This document shows, piece after piece, positions 51,783 to 59,757 of a stretch of 64,000 bases of DNA. The stretch comes from Phormidesmis priestleyi Ana. GTDB lineage: Bacteria > Cyanobacteriota > Cyanobacteriia > Phormidesmidales > Phormidesmidaceae. Position 1 is the first letter of the stretch. Every line of letters starts with the position of its first letter. The position numbers and the translations under genes were made by a program. The notes beneath the pieces were generated by a model that was given only the letters and a program-made list of their open reading frames with translations, made no database searches and was not told the DNA's origin. Location: assembly GCA_001314865.1 (NCBI GenBank), contig LJZR01000021.1:1-64000 (forward strand), in the 5' to 3' direction.

Positions 51783-53144
51783 ATGTCACGTCCACTTCAC
51801 CAGCAGACGCTTTCACTTGACCACGGCGCTTTTGTAAAAACGCTCGCAGCGACCGAAAATTTGCTCATCATTCAAGACCTAGATGGCGTCTGCATGGGCT
51901 TAGTGAACGATCCGTTGACCCGTATTATTAGCCCTAGCTACATCCAAGCGACTCAGGCATTTGGCCCACATTTTTATGTGCTTACCAACGGTGAACACAC
52001 GGGCCGACGCGGAGTCAACCAGATTGTTGAAACTTCTTTGAAGCAAGCCCCAGCGGTTGTGAGTCAGCAGCAGCAGTATTTGCCAGGGCTCGCAGCGGGA
52101 GGTGTCCAATGGCAAAACCGAGACGGCGTGGTGACGCATCCCGGCGTCAGTCAGGCTGAGTTGAGCTTTTTAAAGGCAGTGCCCGCCAAAATGGAGGCTT
52201 GTCTGCGGGCATTTTTTGCTCAGCATCCTCTCTCAACCGAATTTCAGCAACCGTTAGATACCTACCTCGCGGCTACTGTGCTCGACAATATTGCCTCACC
52301 TACGGTTAACCTCAATACCCTGTATCCCTTGCTAGCTAAAGATCCCAGTACCTTTGCGGCGCTGCAAAAAAGAATGCGATCGCAGCTCGAAGACCTGTTA
52401 ATAGAGGCGACGCAGCAAGGCTTGGGCGACTGTTTTTTTATTCACTATGCGCCTAACTTAGGTCGCGATCGCTCAGGTAACGAGATAGTTTGGTTCTGCG
52501 ACGATGCGGCAGAACCGGGCTCAGGCCAGTCAGCCTCGGGCCAGTCAGGCACGACAGACTACCAGTTTATGCTGCGCGGGGCCATCAAAGAAGTGGGGGT
52601 ACTGGCCCTGTTGAATCGCTACTATTTTCATCAGACGGGGCGCTACCCGCTGGGCGAAAGCTTCAATGTGAGGCGAGCCCCGCATGACATGGATGCCCTC
52701 GTGAGCCTAGTTGCAGAAAATTTTGACCCGGCACAAATGCCGCTGATAGTGGGGGTCGGTGATACGGTGACGGCGCAGCAGAGTGCAGGTGGGGTAGGGA
52801 GTGAGGTGGTAGGGAGTGAGGTGAAAAGAGGGGGGAGCGATCGCAACTTTTTGCAGCTGATTCAAAACCTCAAAGAACCTTTTAACAGCCAGCATCTGAC
52901 GGTATATGTAGACAGCAGCGGTGGTGAACTGAAAAATCGTCGGCCTTTAAAGCTCTCTAGCCCAACTCAGCTCTCAAACCAAGCGGCCAATATTCCGCAA
53001 ATTCCGCAACAGGTCATCAGCGGGCCTGGAGATCCGGCTGACCCATTGCGTTTAAATGTGGCCTTTCCTGGTGGACATATGCAGTATTGTCAATTTTTTG
53101 AGAAAGCCGCTAGAGAGCGTTCGTTACGTTTAATTCAGGTTTGA
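51783..53144 (+). CDS. ggpP: Glucosylglycerol-3-phosphate phosphatase (GgpP/StpA)
   Basis: GgpP removes phosphate from glucosylglycerol phosphate, the second and last step. The 453 residues have the GgpP start (LHQQTLSLDHGAF), the HAD-like DLDG motif (LLIIQDLDGVCMGLV), FYVLTNGEHTG, HYAPNLGRDRSGNEIVWF, FMLRGAIKEVGVLALLNRYY and VGVGDTVTAQQS. A small repeated insert at about 337-347 (VGSEVVGSEV) comes from a short duplication. It follows glpK with a 54-bp gap on the same strand and ends the GG locus. Confidence 0.95.
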   Translation: MSRPLHQQTLSLDHGAFVKTLAATENLLIIQDLDGVCMGLVNDPLTRIISPSYIQATQAFGPHFYVLTNGEHTGRRGVNQIVETSLKQAPAVVSQQQQYLPGLAAGGVQWQNRDGVVTHPGVSQAELSFLKAVPAKMEACLRAFFAQHPLSTEFQQPLDTYLAATVLDNIASPTVNLNTLYPLLAKDPSTFAALQKRMRSQLEDLLIEATQQGLGDCFFIHYAPNLGRDRSGNEIVWFCDDAAEPGSGQSASGQSGTTDYQFMLRGAIKEVGVLALLNRYYFHQTGRYPLGESFNVRRAPHDMDALVSLVAENFDPAQMPLIVGVGDTVTAQQSAGGVGSEVVGSEVKRGGSDRNFLQLIQNLKEPFNSQHLTVYVDSSGGELKNRRPLKLSSPTQLSNQAANIPQIPQQVISGPGDPADPLRLNVAFPGGHMQYCQFFEKAARERSLRLIQV

Positions 53145-54082
53145 TTGGGTAAGTTGTAGTCCGTAAGTTTACATAGAGCGGCTAAGCGTTCAGAAAATGT
53201 GAAGATTCAGCGAAAATCGAATTCGTGACTAAAAAGCAGGGTAGCTGTGCTGATACTTTTATGGGGTGATTCTCTATCAAACATATTGACTACACAAGGG
53301 AATAATAAAAAAGTTACAACTCAGGCATGGAAATCCAATTACGATGCAATCATTATCGTGCATTCATCTTTGGCTCTTCTTTCCCAATGACTTTTCTTCT
53401 CCCATACTTTGGTGGTAAGAAGGGAAATTGCCCCAACGCCCTCTTTATTGTGAAAAGGGACGAGAGGAAGCAGCAAAAAACAAATCGTTAATTTATTTAA
53501 TTTTCGATCTTTCGCTATATATTTAGTTAGAAGATTCTTATTAATGCCTGCGCCGTAGGCTAGAGCTTCATAGTGACTAACAACAATCTAGCATCTAGGG
53601 TTTCTTTGATTTTATAAGGGCCATTTTTTAGATGCTAGGCAATATCATTTGGGAACGCCTGGCTCAATAGAGGTGTTGTTGATATTGATATTTATTAATG
53701 GGCACAGCTTGAAATGGGCACAACAGTGCTCTGGCCTTTGCCTCTCAAAGGCGATGTTGCGCCTGCATCGGCACTAACTCGGTACTAACTATGTTGTTGC
53801 CGAACCATTTTTTAATTTTGAGTTCTGTTGAACAAAGCAGCAGAACCCAAAATTAAAAGTTTACGCTGTCGCTAAGATATGGCTGGAATTTCATTTGTTG
53901 ATATTTAGTCTCGTTAAAGTCTCATCCATTGAGATTTAGATGTTTTCTGTTTTCAAAGTGATCGTTTCAAGCTGGCTCAAAAGCGTTTTTCCAACAAATG
54001 CTTAACATCGAATCTATTCAACCTAAATGTAGATAGTGTTAAGTAATCAAATGTAACAACCAGCACTTGCCGTGGAGTTCCT
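53145..54082. other. Gene-free region, 938 bp, with two large inverted repeats
   Basis: AT-rich spacer between the GG locus and the sugar cluster. It contains a 10-bp inverted repeat CTAGCATCTA (53588-53597) and its complement (53629-53638), and a long hairpin (53810-53858). I see no gene, tRNA or transposase. It may hold the promoter of the cluster and a non-coding transcript. Confidence 0.6.
53810..53858. other. 18-bp-arm hairpin with one mismatch
   Basis: 53810-53827 pairs with 53841-53858 (17 of 18 positions), AT-rich outside and GTTCTG/CAGAAC at the loop side, 13-nt loop. It may be a terminator for ggpP read-through transcripts or a small-RNA structure. Confidence 0.6.
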
Positions 54083-54871
54083 ATGAAAGTGGCTATATTA
54101 GCGGGTGGCCTCGGCACCCGACTATCTGAAGAGACTGTAGAAAAACCAAAGCCGATGGTAGAGGTAGGTGGCAAGCCGATTATTTGGCACATCATGATGC
54201 ACTATGCCCATTATGGGTTTAGTGATTTTGCGATCGCGCTCGGCTACAAAGCAGAAGTGATTAAAAAATACATGGTTGACTACTGCTCGCTGAACAGCAA
54301 CCTCACGGTGAGCTTAAAAGACGGAGAAGTGCGGCGACATGGCGGCTACACCCCTAATTGGACAGTTGACCTCATTGATACCGGGCTATACACCAACACC
54401 GGCGGACGTATTAAGCGACTCGCACCCTACGTTAACAATGAGACCTTTATGCTCACCTGGGGCGACGGCGTTTCGGATATTGATATCCATCAGCTGCTCG
54501 CTTTTCATAAGTCTCATGGCAAGCTCGCAACCATGACCGCCGTTCGCCCGCCCGCCCGATTTGGCCATTTAGACCTACAAGGCGACCAAATTATAGACTT
54601 TTCGGAGAAGCCGCAGACCCGAGAGGGTTGGATTAACGGCGCGTTTTTTGTCCTAGAGCCTCAGATATTTGACTATATCGCAGGCGATGATACAGCCTGG
54701 GAAAAAGAACCCCTAGAGCAGCTCGCCAAAGACGGCCAGCTCATGGCCTACAAGTACGATGGCTTTTGGCAATGTATGGATACATTGCGAGATAAGCGTC
54801 GCTTAGAGAGCATTTGGGCAGCGGGTAACGCCCCCTGGAAAACTTGGTCAATACCTACTGATGCGGCTTAA
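54083..54871 (+). CDS. rfbF: Glucose-1-phosphate cytidylyltransferase (RfbF)
   Basis: RfbF makes CDP-glucose from CTP and glucose-1-phosphate, the first step to CDP-6-deoxyhexoses. The 262 residues start MKVAILAGGLGTRLSEET with the nucleotide-binding loop, then KPKPMVEVGGKPIIWHIM, TWGDGVSDIDI and GWINGAFFVLEP. GTGGAG precedes the ATG. The usual partner rfbG (CDP-glucose 4,6-dehydratase) is not among the next genes in this window. A 12-bp array starts 7 bp past the stop. Confidence 0.95.
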   Translation: MKVAILAGGLGTRLSEETVEKPKPMVEVGGKPIIWHIMMHYAHYGFSDFAIALGYKAEVIKKYMVDYCSLNSNLTVSLKDGEVRRHGGYTPNWTVDLIDTGLYTNTGGRIKRLAPYVNNETFMLTWGDGVSDIDIHQLLAFHKSHGKLATMTAVRPPARFGHLDLQGDQIIDFSEKPQTREGWINGAFFVLEPQIFDYIAGDDTAWEKEPLEQLAKDGQLMAYKYDGFWQCMDTLRDKRRLESIWAAGNAPWKTWSIPTDAA

Positions 54872-54878
54872 CGTAACC

Positions 54879-55020
54879 GTCAAAGCAGCCGTCAAAGCAG
54901 CTGTCAAAGCAACTCCCAAAGCAGCCGTCAAAGCAGCCGTCAAAGCAACTCCCAAAGCAACTCTCAAAGCAACTCTCAAAGCAGCCGTCAAAGCAGCTGT
55001 CAAAGCAACTTTCAAAGCAA
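54879..55020. repeat. 12 x 12-bp array between rfbF and the SDR gene
   Basis: Twelve units of the type GTCAAAGCAGCC (variants GTCAAAGCAACT, CCCAAAGCAACT) follow each other. The rfbF frame remains open from just after its TAA (54872) through all repeats and into the ATG of the SDR gene (55046), 58 codons in all. The two genes are in one frame, separated by one stop codon and the array. Confidence 0.95.
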
Positions 55021-55045
55021 TATAAATATAAGGAAGGTTTTTCTG

Positions 55046-56086
55046 ATGCGTGTACTCGTCACCGGACATCAGGGTTATATCGGCACTGTGCTCGTTCCCA
55101 TGCTACAAGCAGCAGGCCACGAAGTGGTTGGGCTAGACAGCGATCTCTATGAGCGCAGCACGTTTGGAGATAGCCTGCCCGTTATTCCTGAAATTAAAAA
55201 AGACGTTCGAGATGTCGTTGTTGAAGACTTAGTCGGATTTGAAGCGGTTTTACACCTAGCCGGACTCTCCAACGATCCGCTGGGCAACCTTAACCCCACC
55301 CTCACGCACGACATTAACTACTTAGCCACCGTTCGACTCGGTCAGCTCGCTAAGCAAGCAGGCGCTAGCCGCTATATTTTCTCTTCATCTTGCAGCAATT
55401 ATGGTGCAGGTGGAGAAGATTGGCTCACCGAAGAATCGGCCTTTAACCCGGTCACGCCCTATGGCGTCTCTAAAGTGAAGTCTGAGCAAGGGTTGGCTGA
55501 GCTGGCAAGCGATGACTTTAGCCCTACCTATTTGCGCAACGCGACGGCATTTGGCGTTTCACCTCGCCTGCGGTTTGACCTAGTGCTCAATAACCTGACC
55601 GCTTGGGCCTTCACCACTGGCCGAATTTTCATCAAAAGCGATGGCACCCCTTGGCGACCGATTGTTCATATTGAAGATATTTCGCGTGCCTTTTTAGCGG
55701 CGCTGCATGCCCCTCGCGAAAAGGTACATAACGAAGCCTTTAATGTGGGTCGCAACGAAGACAACTACCAAATTAGAGAGTTGGCCGATATTGTAAAAGC
55801 GATTCTTCCAGATTGTCGGATTGAATATGCAGAAGATGCTGGCCCCGACAAGCGCTGCTATCGAGTGGACTGTAGCAAAATTAAACGTGTGCTCCCTGAG
55901 TTTGACCCGCAGTGGGATGCGACCAAAGGGGTGCAGGAACTGTACGAGGCGTACCAAAAAGTAGGGCTTACGCTAGATGAGTTTGAAGGCAATCGATATC
56001 AGCGAATTGCTCATATTAAGTCGCTGCTAGCAGAAGGCAAGCTCGGAGATGATCTGCGCTGGAGAGCATTGAGTGTAAGCCGATAG
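55046..56086 (+). CDS. Extended SDR nucleotide-sugar epimerase/dehydratase/reductase
   Basis: NAD(P)-binding GHQGYIG (about 7-13), the YxxxK pair in YGVSKVKSEQG and the SSSCSNYG serine block mark an active extended SDR. At 346 residues it resembles WcaG-type or GalE-type sugar-nucleotide enzymes rather than RfbG, which is longer at the N-terminus. The substrate is probably a CDP- or UDP-sugar, inferred from rfbF. AGGAAGG 8 bp before ATG is a strong ribosome-binding site. Confidence 0.85.
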   Translation: MRVLVTGHQGYIGTVLVPMLQAAGHEVVGLDSDLYERSTFGDSLPVIPEIKKDVRDVVVEDLVGFEAVLHLAGLSNDPLGNLNPTLTHDINYLATVRLGQLAKQAGASRYIFSSSCSNYGAGGEDWLTEESAFNPVTPYGVSKVKSEQGLAELASDDFSPTYLRNATAFGVSPRLRFDLVLNNLTAWAFTTGRIFIKSDGTPWRPIVHIEDISRAFLAALHAPREKVHNEAFNVGRNEDNYQIRELADIVKAILPDCRIEYAEDAGPDKRCYRVDCSKIKRVLPEFDPQWDATKGVQELYEAYQKVGLTLDEFEGNRYQRIAHIKSLLAEGKLGDDLRWRALSVSR

Positions 56087-56138
56087 TTCTGGTCAATGTT
56101 CTCTCTTTTCGAGCAATTTCGAGCAATAAGGTAATTGA

Positions 56139-57380
56139 ATGAATATTTCTACACCCGTTTGCCGCTCCTGCGGGAGCAGCGATCTAAAGCCCATTATCTC
56201 CTTTGGTGAGACAACCCTAGCAGATGCTCTCCTAACGGCAGATCAGCTGAATGAAACAGAATATACTGCGCCGCTAGATTTGGTGTTTTGCCCGGACTGT
56301 AGCCTAGTGCAAATTACAGTGAGCGTTCCGCCGGAGATTTTGTTTTGCCGGAACTATCCTTATTTTTCTTCGGTATCGCCTAGCCTGATGAAGCACTTTA
56401 GAGACAGTGCTGAGGCCATTATTGCCGATAGACAGCTAGACGCTAGCAGTATGGTGATTGAGGCGGCCAGCAATGATGGCTACATGCTAAAGCCCTTCGC
56501 TGAAAAAGGCATTCCGGTACTGGGCATTGACCCTGCTGATGGGCCTGCCGCAGCGGCTGAAAAAGCAGGTATTCCTACCCGCTGTACCTTTTTCTCGCAG
56601 GCATTAGCCGAACAGCTGAGTGCGGAAGGCCACTCAGCCGATGTGTTTTTAGCGAACAATGTGCTGGCTCATGTGCCGGATCTCAATGGCTTTGTCGCTG
56701 GTATGAAAAAGCTGCTCAAAGAAACCGGCGTGGCTGTCATTGAGGCACCTTACCTTGTGGATTTGGTTGAGCATGGCGAGTTTGACACCATTTATCATCA
56801 GCATTTGTGCTATTTTTCGGTGACTGCCTTAGATGCTTTGTTTAAAAGACATGGGCTGTTCTTAAACGATGTGCAGCAAACTGCTATCCATGGCGGATCG
56901 CTCAGGCTATTTGTCGCGCCGCGTGAAAATGTTCAATCTGGGGTGACTCAGCTATTGCAGCAAGAAAAAGAAAATAAGGTTGACCGGTTTGAGTATTATC
57001 AAAACTTTGCAAGCAGTGTAGAAACGATTAAGACTGAGCTGCTGACCATTTTAAAAGAGATTAAATCGCAGAACAAAACTGTTGTGGGCTATGGCGCGGC
57101 GGCTAAGGCAGCGACCATGATGGCCTATGTGGGCATTGACAGCGAACTGGTGGACTATGTGGTGGACTTAAATCCGGTTAAGCATGGGCGATATATGGGG
57201 GGAAATCATCTGCCGATTTTTGCGCCCGATAAGTTGCTAAAAGACCAACCCGACTACGTGCTGATACTAGCGTGGAACTTTGCTAAAGAGATTATGCAGC
57301 AGCAAATGGCCTACAGCGAAAGAGGCGGGCAGTTTATTGTGCCGATTCCATCGCCAACGATTGTAAAAGGAGTTCTTTAG
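56139..57380 (+). CDS. Sugar C-methyltransferase (NovU/TylC3 type), first copy
   Basis: These SAM enzymes add a methyl group to a carbon (often C3) of a nucleotide-linked keto-sugar. The N-terminal zinc-ribbon pairs are CRSCGSSD and CPDCSLVQ; the SAM region has [15 protein letters not shown] and [11 protein letters not shown], and the C-terminal domain has [14 protein letters not shown] and [15 protein letters not shown]. At 413 residues it has the full three-part layout of the family. Its position after rfbF and an SDR fits synthesis of a branched-chain CDP- or UDP-deoxysugar. Confidence 0.88.
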   Translation: MNISTPVCRSCGSSDLKPIISFGETTLADALLTADQLNETEYTAPLDLVFCPDCSLVQITVSVPPEILFCRNYPYFSSVSPSLMKHFRDSAEAIIADRQLDASSMVIEAASNDGYMLKPFAEKGIPVLGIDPADGPAAAAEKAGIPTRCTFFSQALAEQLSAEGHSADVFLANNVLAHVPDLNGFVAGMKKLLKETGVAVIEAPYLVDLVEHGEFDTIYHQHLCYFSVTALDALFKRHGLFLNDVQQTAIHGGSLRLFVAPRENVQSGVTQLLQQEKENKVDRFEYYQNFASSVETIKTELLTILKEIKSQNKTVVGYGAAAKAATMMAYVGIDSELVDYVVDLNPVKHGRYMGGNHLPIFAPDKLLKDQPDYVLILAWNFAKEIMQQQMAYSERGGQFIVPIPSPTIVKGVL

Positions 57381-57418
57381 AGTAAAAAATCGGGTTGGGA
57401 AGCCCATTGGAGAAAGGT

Positions 57419-58801
57419 ATGAAAGTTGCTATTGTAAGTCAGCCTTGGGATACGCTAGAGGCGCCGGTAACCGCTGGATCTATTCCGATCTGGACGTATG
57501 AAACAGCTAAGCGGCTGGCAAAGGACTGTGAGGTGGTTATTTATGCTCGTCGTAACAGTGAGCAGTTAAAGCAAGCGTACGATGAAGGGGTTGAATACCG
57601 ACGAGTTTCGACATGGGGTAATCGCATCGGCACTGGCATGGCCAGAACGCTCTCCCGGTTATATCGTCGGTTTCGCTACCTTAACTCGCGGCTGTACTAC
57701 TTGCCTTACCCGGTACGAGTCGCCTTAGACCTAAAGCGACAGGGTTGCGATATTGTTCATATTCAAAACTTTTCGCAGTTTGTGCCAATTATTAAGGCGC
57801 TAAATCCGCATATTAAAATTGTGTTGCATATGCACTGCGACTGGCTCAGCCAGTTTGACTATCAGGTCATTGCCGATCGCATGGCGCAAATTGATTTGAT
57901 GGTGGGCTGTAGTGACTATACCACCCGCCGAGTGCAGGAGCGCTTTCCACAGTTTGCGCAGTGCTGCTGCCGGGTGTATAACGGCGTAGATACGCAGCAG
58001 TTTTCTCCGGCTCCGCTGAAAGAACATTTGACAGAATCCGAAAATGACGAGCTTAAACTACTGTATGTAGGCAGAATATCTCCTGAGAAAGGATTGCATA
58101 CTTTGCTGAGGGCCTTTGATCGCATTGCGGATGAGTTTCCGGCAGCGACGTTGACACTCATTGGGCCGGATTCAGCCGTCGCGCCTGAGTTTATTGCTGA
58201 GTTGAGTAGCGATCCGGTGGTGCAAAAGCTCACAGATCTTAACCCGCTGAACTACCCGAAAAATTTGCGTGAGCAGGTGCCGCAGCGGCTAAAAGACAGG
58301 GTTACCTTTATTGGCGCGGTGTCTCATTTAGAGCTACAGACATATCTTCAAGAGGCGGCGGTATTGTTGAATCCGTCACTGAGTGAGGCCTTTGGCATGA
58401 GCCTAGTAGAGGCGGCGGCCTCAGGTATTCCGGTGATTGCCACTCAGGTTGGCGGTATGACAGATGTTGTGGTTCCGGGCGAAACCGGACTGCTAGTACC
58501 TGCCGATGATCCGCAGGCACTAGCAGAAGCCATGGGTCAGTTGCTATCTGATAAAGATCAGCGTCAGCGAATGGGCCTAGCCGGTCGAGTGCGTGCGGTT
58601 GAAAAATTTTCGTGGGAGGCAATTGCTACCGATTTGGTGGGCCACTATCGAGCGCTGTTGTCACAGGAGCCACAGCAACCACAGCAACCACAGGAGCCAC
58701 AGGAGCCGCAGGAGCCACAGCAGCAGGTTGTGATTGAATACGTGACAGCGCCTCAGCCTACCGATCCTGAGACAGCAAAGTCAACGGAGACGATCCAATG
58801 A
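57419..58801 (+). CDS. GT4-family glycosyltransferase with Q/P/E-repeat tail
   Basis: A GT-B retaining enzyme. ATG 57419 has GGAGAAAGG before it and opens MKVAIVSQPWDTLEAPVTAG. The acceptor domain ends near 180 and the donor domain shows GRISPEKGLHTLLRAF, NPSLSEAFGMSLVEAAASG and PVIATQVGGMTDVV. The last 40 residues are a Gln/Pro/Glu repeat from a 9-bp array (58663-58725), before a short end. It overlaps the PIG-L gene by 4 bp (ATGA). Confidence 0.88.
   Translation: MKVAIVSQPWDTLEAPVTAGSIPIWTYETAKRLAKDCEVVIYARRNSEQLKQAYDEGVEYRRVSTWGNRIGTGMARTLSRLYRRFRYLNSRLYYLPYPVRVALDLKRQGCDIVHIQNFSQFVPIIKALNPHIKIVLHMHCDWLSQFDYQVIADRMAQIDLMVGCSDYTTRRVQERFPQFAQCCCRVYNGVDTQQFSPAPLKEHLTESENDELKLLYVGRISPEKGLHTLLRAFDRIADEFPAATLTLIGPDSAVAPEFIAELSSDPVVQKLTDLNPLNYPKNLREQVPQRLKDRVTFIGAVSHLELQTYLQEAAVLLNPSLSEAFGMSLVEAAASGIPVIATQVGGMTDVVVPGETGLLVPADDPQALAEAMGQLLSDKDQRQRMGLAGRVRAVEKFSWEAIATDLVGHYRALLSQEPQQPQQPQEPQEPQEPQQQVVIEYVTAPQPTDPETAKSTETIQ
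58663..58725. repeat. 9-bp in-frame array inside the GT4 gene
   Basis: CAGSARCCA units encode the QPQEPQEPQ-type tail near the C-terminus of the GT4 protein. Confidence 0.85.
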
Positions 58802-59757
58802 GAAAACTCCTCAGAGGCCTGTATAAGAAGCGATTGAACCGAGTGATGGCCAAAAGAGAACTGACTGATCTCAGCTTTTCTGCGATGGTATTTGCGCCTC
58901 ATCCTGATGATGAAACGCTCGGCTGTGGCGGCACTATTTTGCGAAAAAAGGCAGCGGGTGCGCGTGTTTACATTGTGTTTGTGACGGATGGTAGTCGATC
59001 GCATGAGGGCCTGATTCCGGAGGCGGCGCTGAAGGCTCGCCGTCAGCAAGAAGCCTTGCAGGCCGCGCAGATGTTGGGTGTTGGGCCGGAGGATGTGATT
59101 TTTTTGGGCTTTGGCGATGGGCGGCTGACGCAGGCGGTAAATGAGGCGATAGGTGAGGCAAGTATGCCGGGAGAAAGCAATGTGCTAACCCAAGTCCAGA
59201 GCTTACTGGCTACCTATACCCCGGACGAAGTGTTTGTTCCCCATCCCGAAGATCGATTGGCTGATCATACGGCGACTTATCGTGTTGCGATCGCAGCGCT
59301 ACAGTCATTACCGCCAGAACGCGCTCAGTCAATTGCAGTATACGCCTACCCGATTTGGTACTGGCGGCATTGGCCCTGGACGCCACTGGGAGGAAATGGC
59401 AAGCGAGAAATGCTCAATATTTTAAAAGCGACGGTGCGCAATGGCTTAGGCACAGCTGTTTTTGAGGACTTTCAGCATTCTGTGTATGTGGGAGAGGTGC
59501 GATCGCAAAAGCAAGCAGCCCTAGCCATGCATATCTCCCAAATGCAAAGGCCCGACTCAATTCCCAACTGGTCTATTTTGAGCGATGTTGCAGGCGGTGA
59601 TTTTTTAGATTGTGCAATGCAAGACTACGAAATTTTTCATAGTCCTCAAGGCGTTTTTTCTCAGCCGATTGAGAATAAACAGATTCCTCAACAGATTTCT
59701 CAACAGATTCCTCAACAGATTTCTCAACAACCGTTTGGGGAGGTCGTTTCTCCATGA
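58798..59757 (+). CDS. PIG-L/LmbE-family deacetylase
   Basis: Zinc-dependent N-deacetylases of this family act on GlcNAc-containing lipids, mycothiol or lincosamide precursors. The 319-residue protein has FAPHPDDETLGCGG (zinc His and Asp-Asp motif), PHPEDRLADHTATY (third ligand region) and the family core YIVFVTDGSRSH. The C-terminus has QIPQQISQQIPQQIS from a 12-bp array (59680-59730). It overlaps neighbours by 4 bp on both sides (ATGA), so GT4, PIG-L and the next gene are translated as a coupled set. Deacetylation of an amino sugar in the glycan is inferred. Confidence 0.88.
   Translation: MRKLLRGLYKKRLNRVMAKRELTDLSFSAMVFAPHPDDETLGCGGTILRKKAAGARVYIVFVTDGSRSHEGLIPEAALKARRQQEALQAAQMLGVGPEDVIFLGFGDGRLTQAVNEAIGEASMPGESNVLTQVQSLLATYTPDEVFVPHPEDRLADHTATYRVAIAALQSLPPERAQSIAVYAYPIWYWRHWPWTPLGGNGKREMLNILKATVRNGLGTAVFEDFQHSVYVGEVRSQKQAALAMHISQMQRPDSIPNWSILSDVAGGDFLDCAMQDYEIFHSPQGVFSQPIENKQIPQQISQQIPQQISQQPFGEVVSP
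59680..59730. repeat. 4 x 12-bp in-frame array in the PIG-L gene
   Basis: CAGATTYCTCAA units give the QIPQQIS repeats at the C-terminus, ending 27 bp before the stop. Confidence 0.9.

Noticed and set aside
53145-54082. Remnant insertion sequence
   Set aside because: Inverted repeats exist, but I found no transposase fragments or flanking target duplication.
54879-55020. CRISPR array
   Set aside because: Unit is only 12 bp with no spacers; no cas gene in the window. The same holds for the other arrays.
54848-55069. 73-codon minus-strand frame made of ALTAALTAAL repeats
   Set aside because: It is only the complementary reading of the 12-bp array between rfbF and the SDR gene; no start signal.
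55046-56086. Annotation of the SDR as RfbG (CDP-glucose 4,6-dehydratase)
   Set aside because: The N-terminus and spacing are those of GalE/WcaG-type enzymes and lack the RfbG opening.
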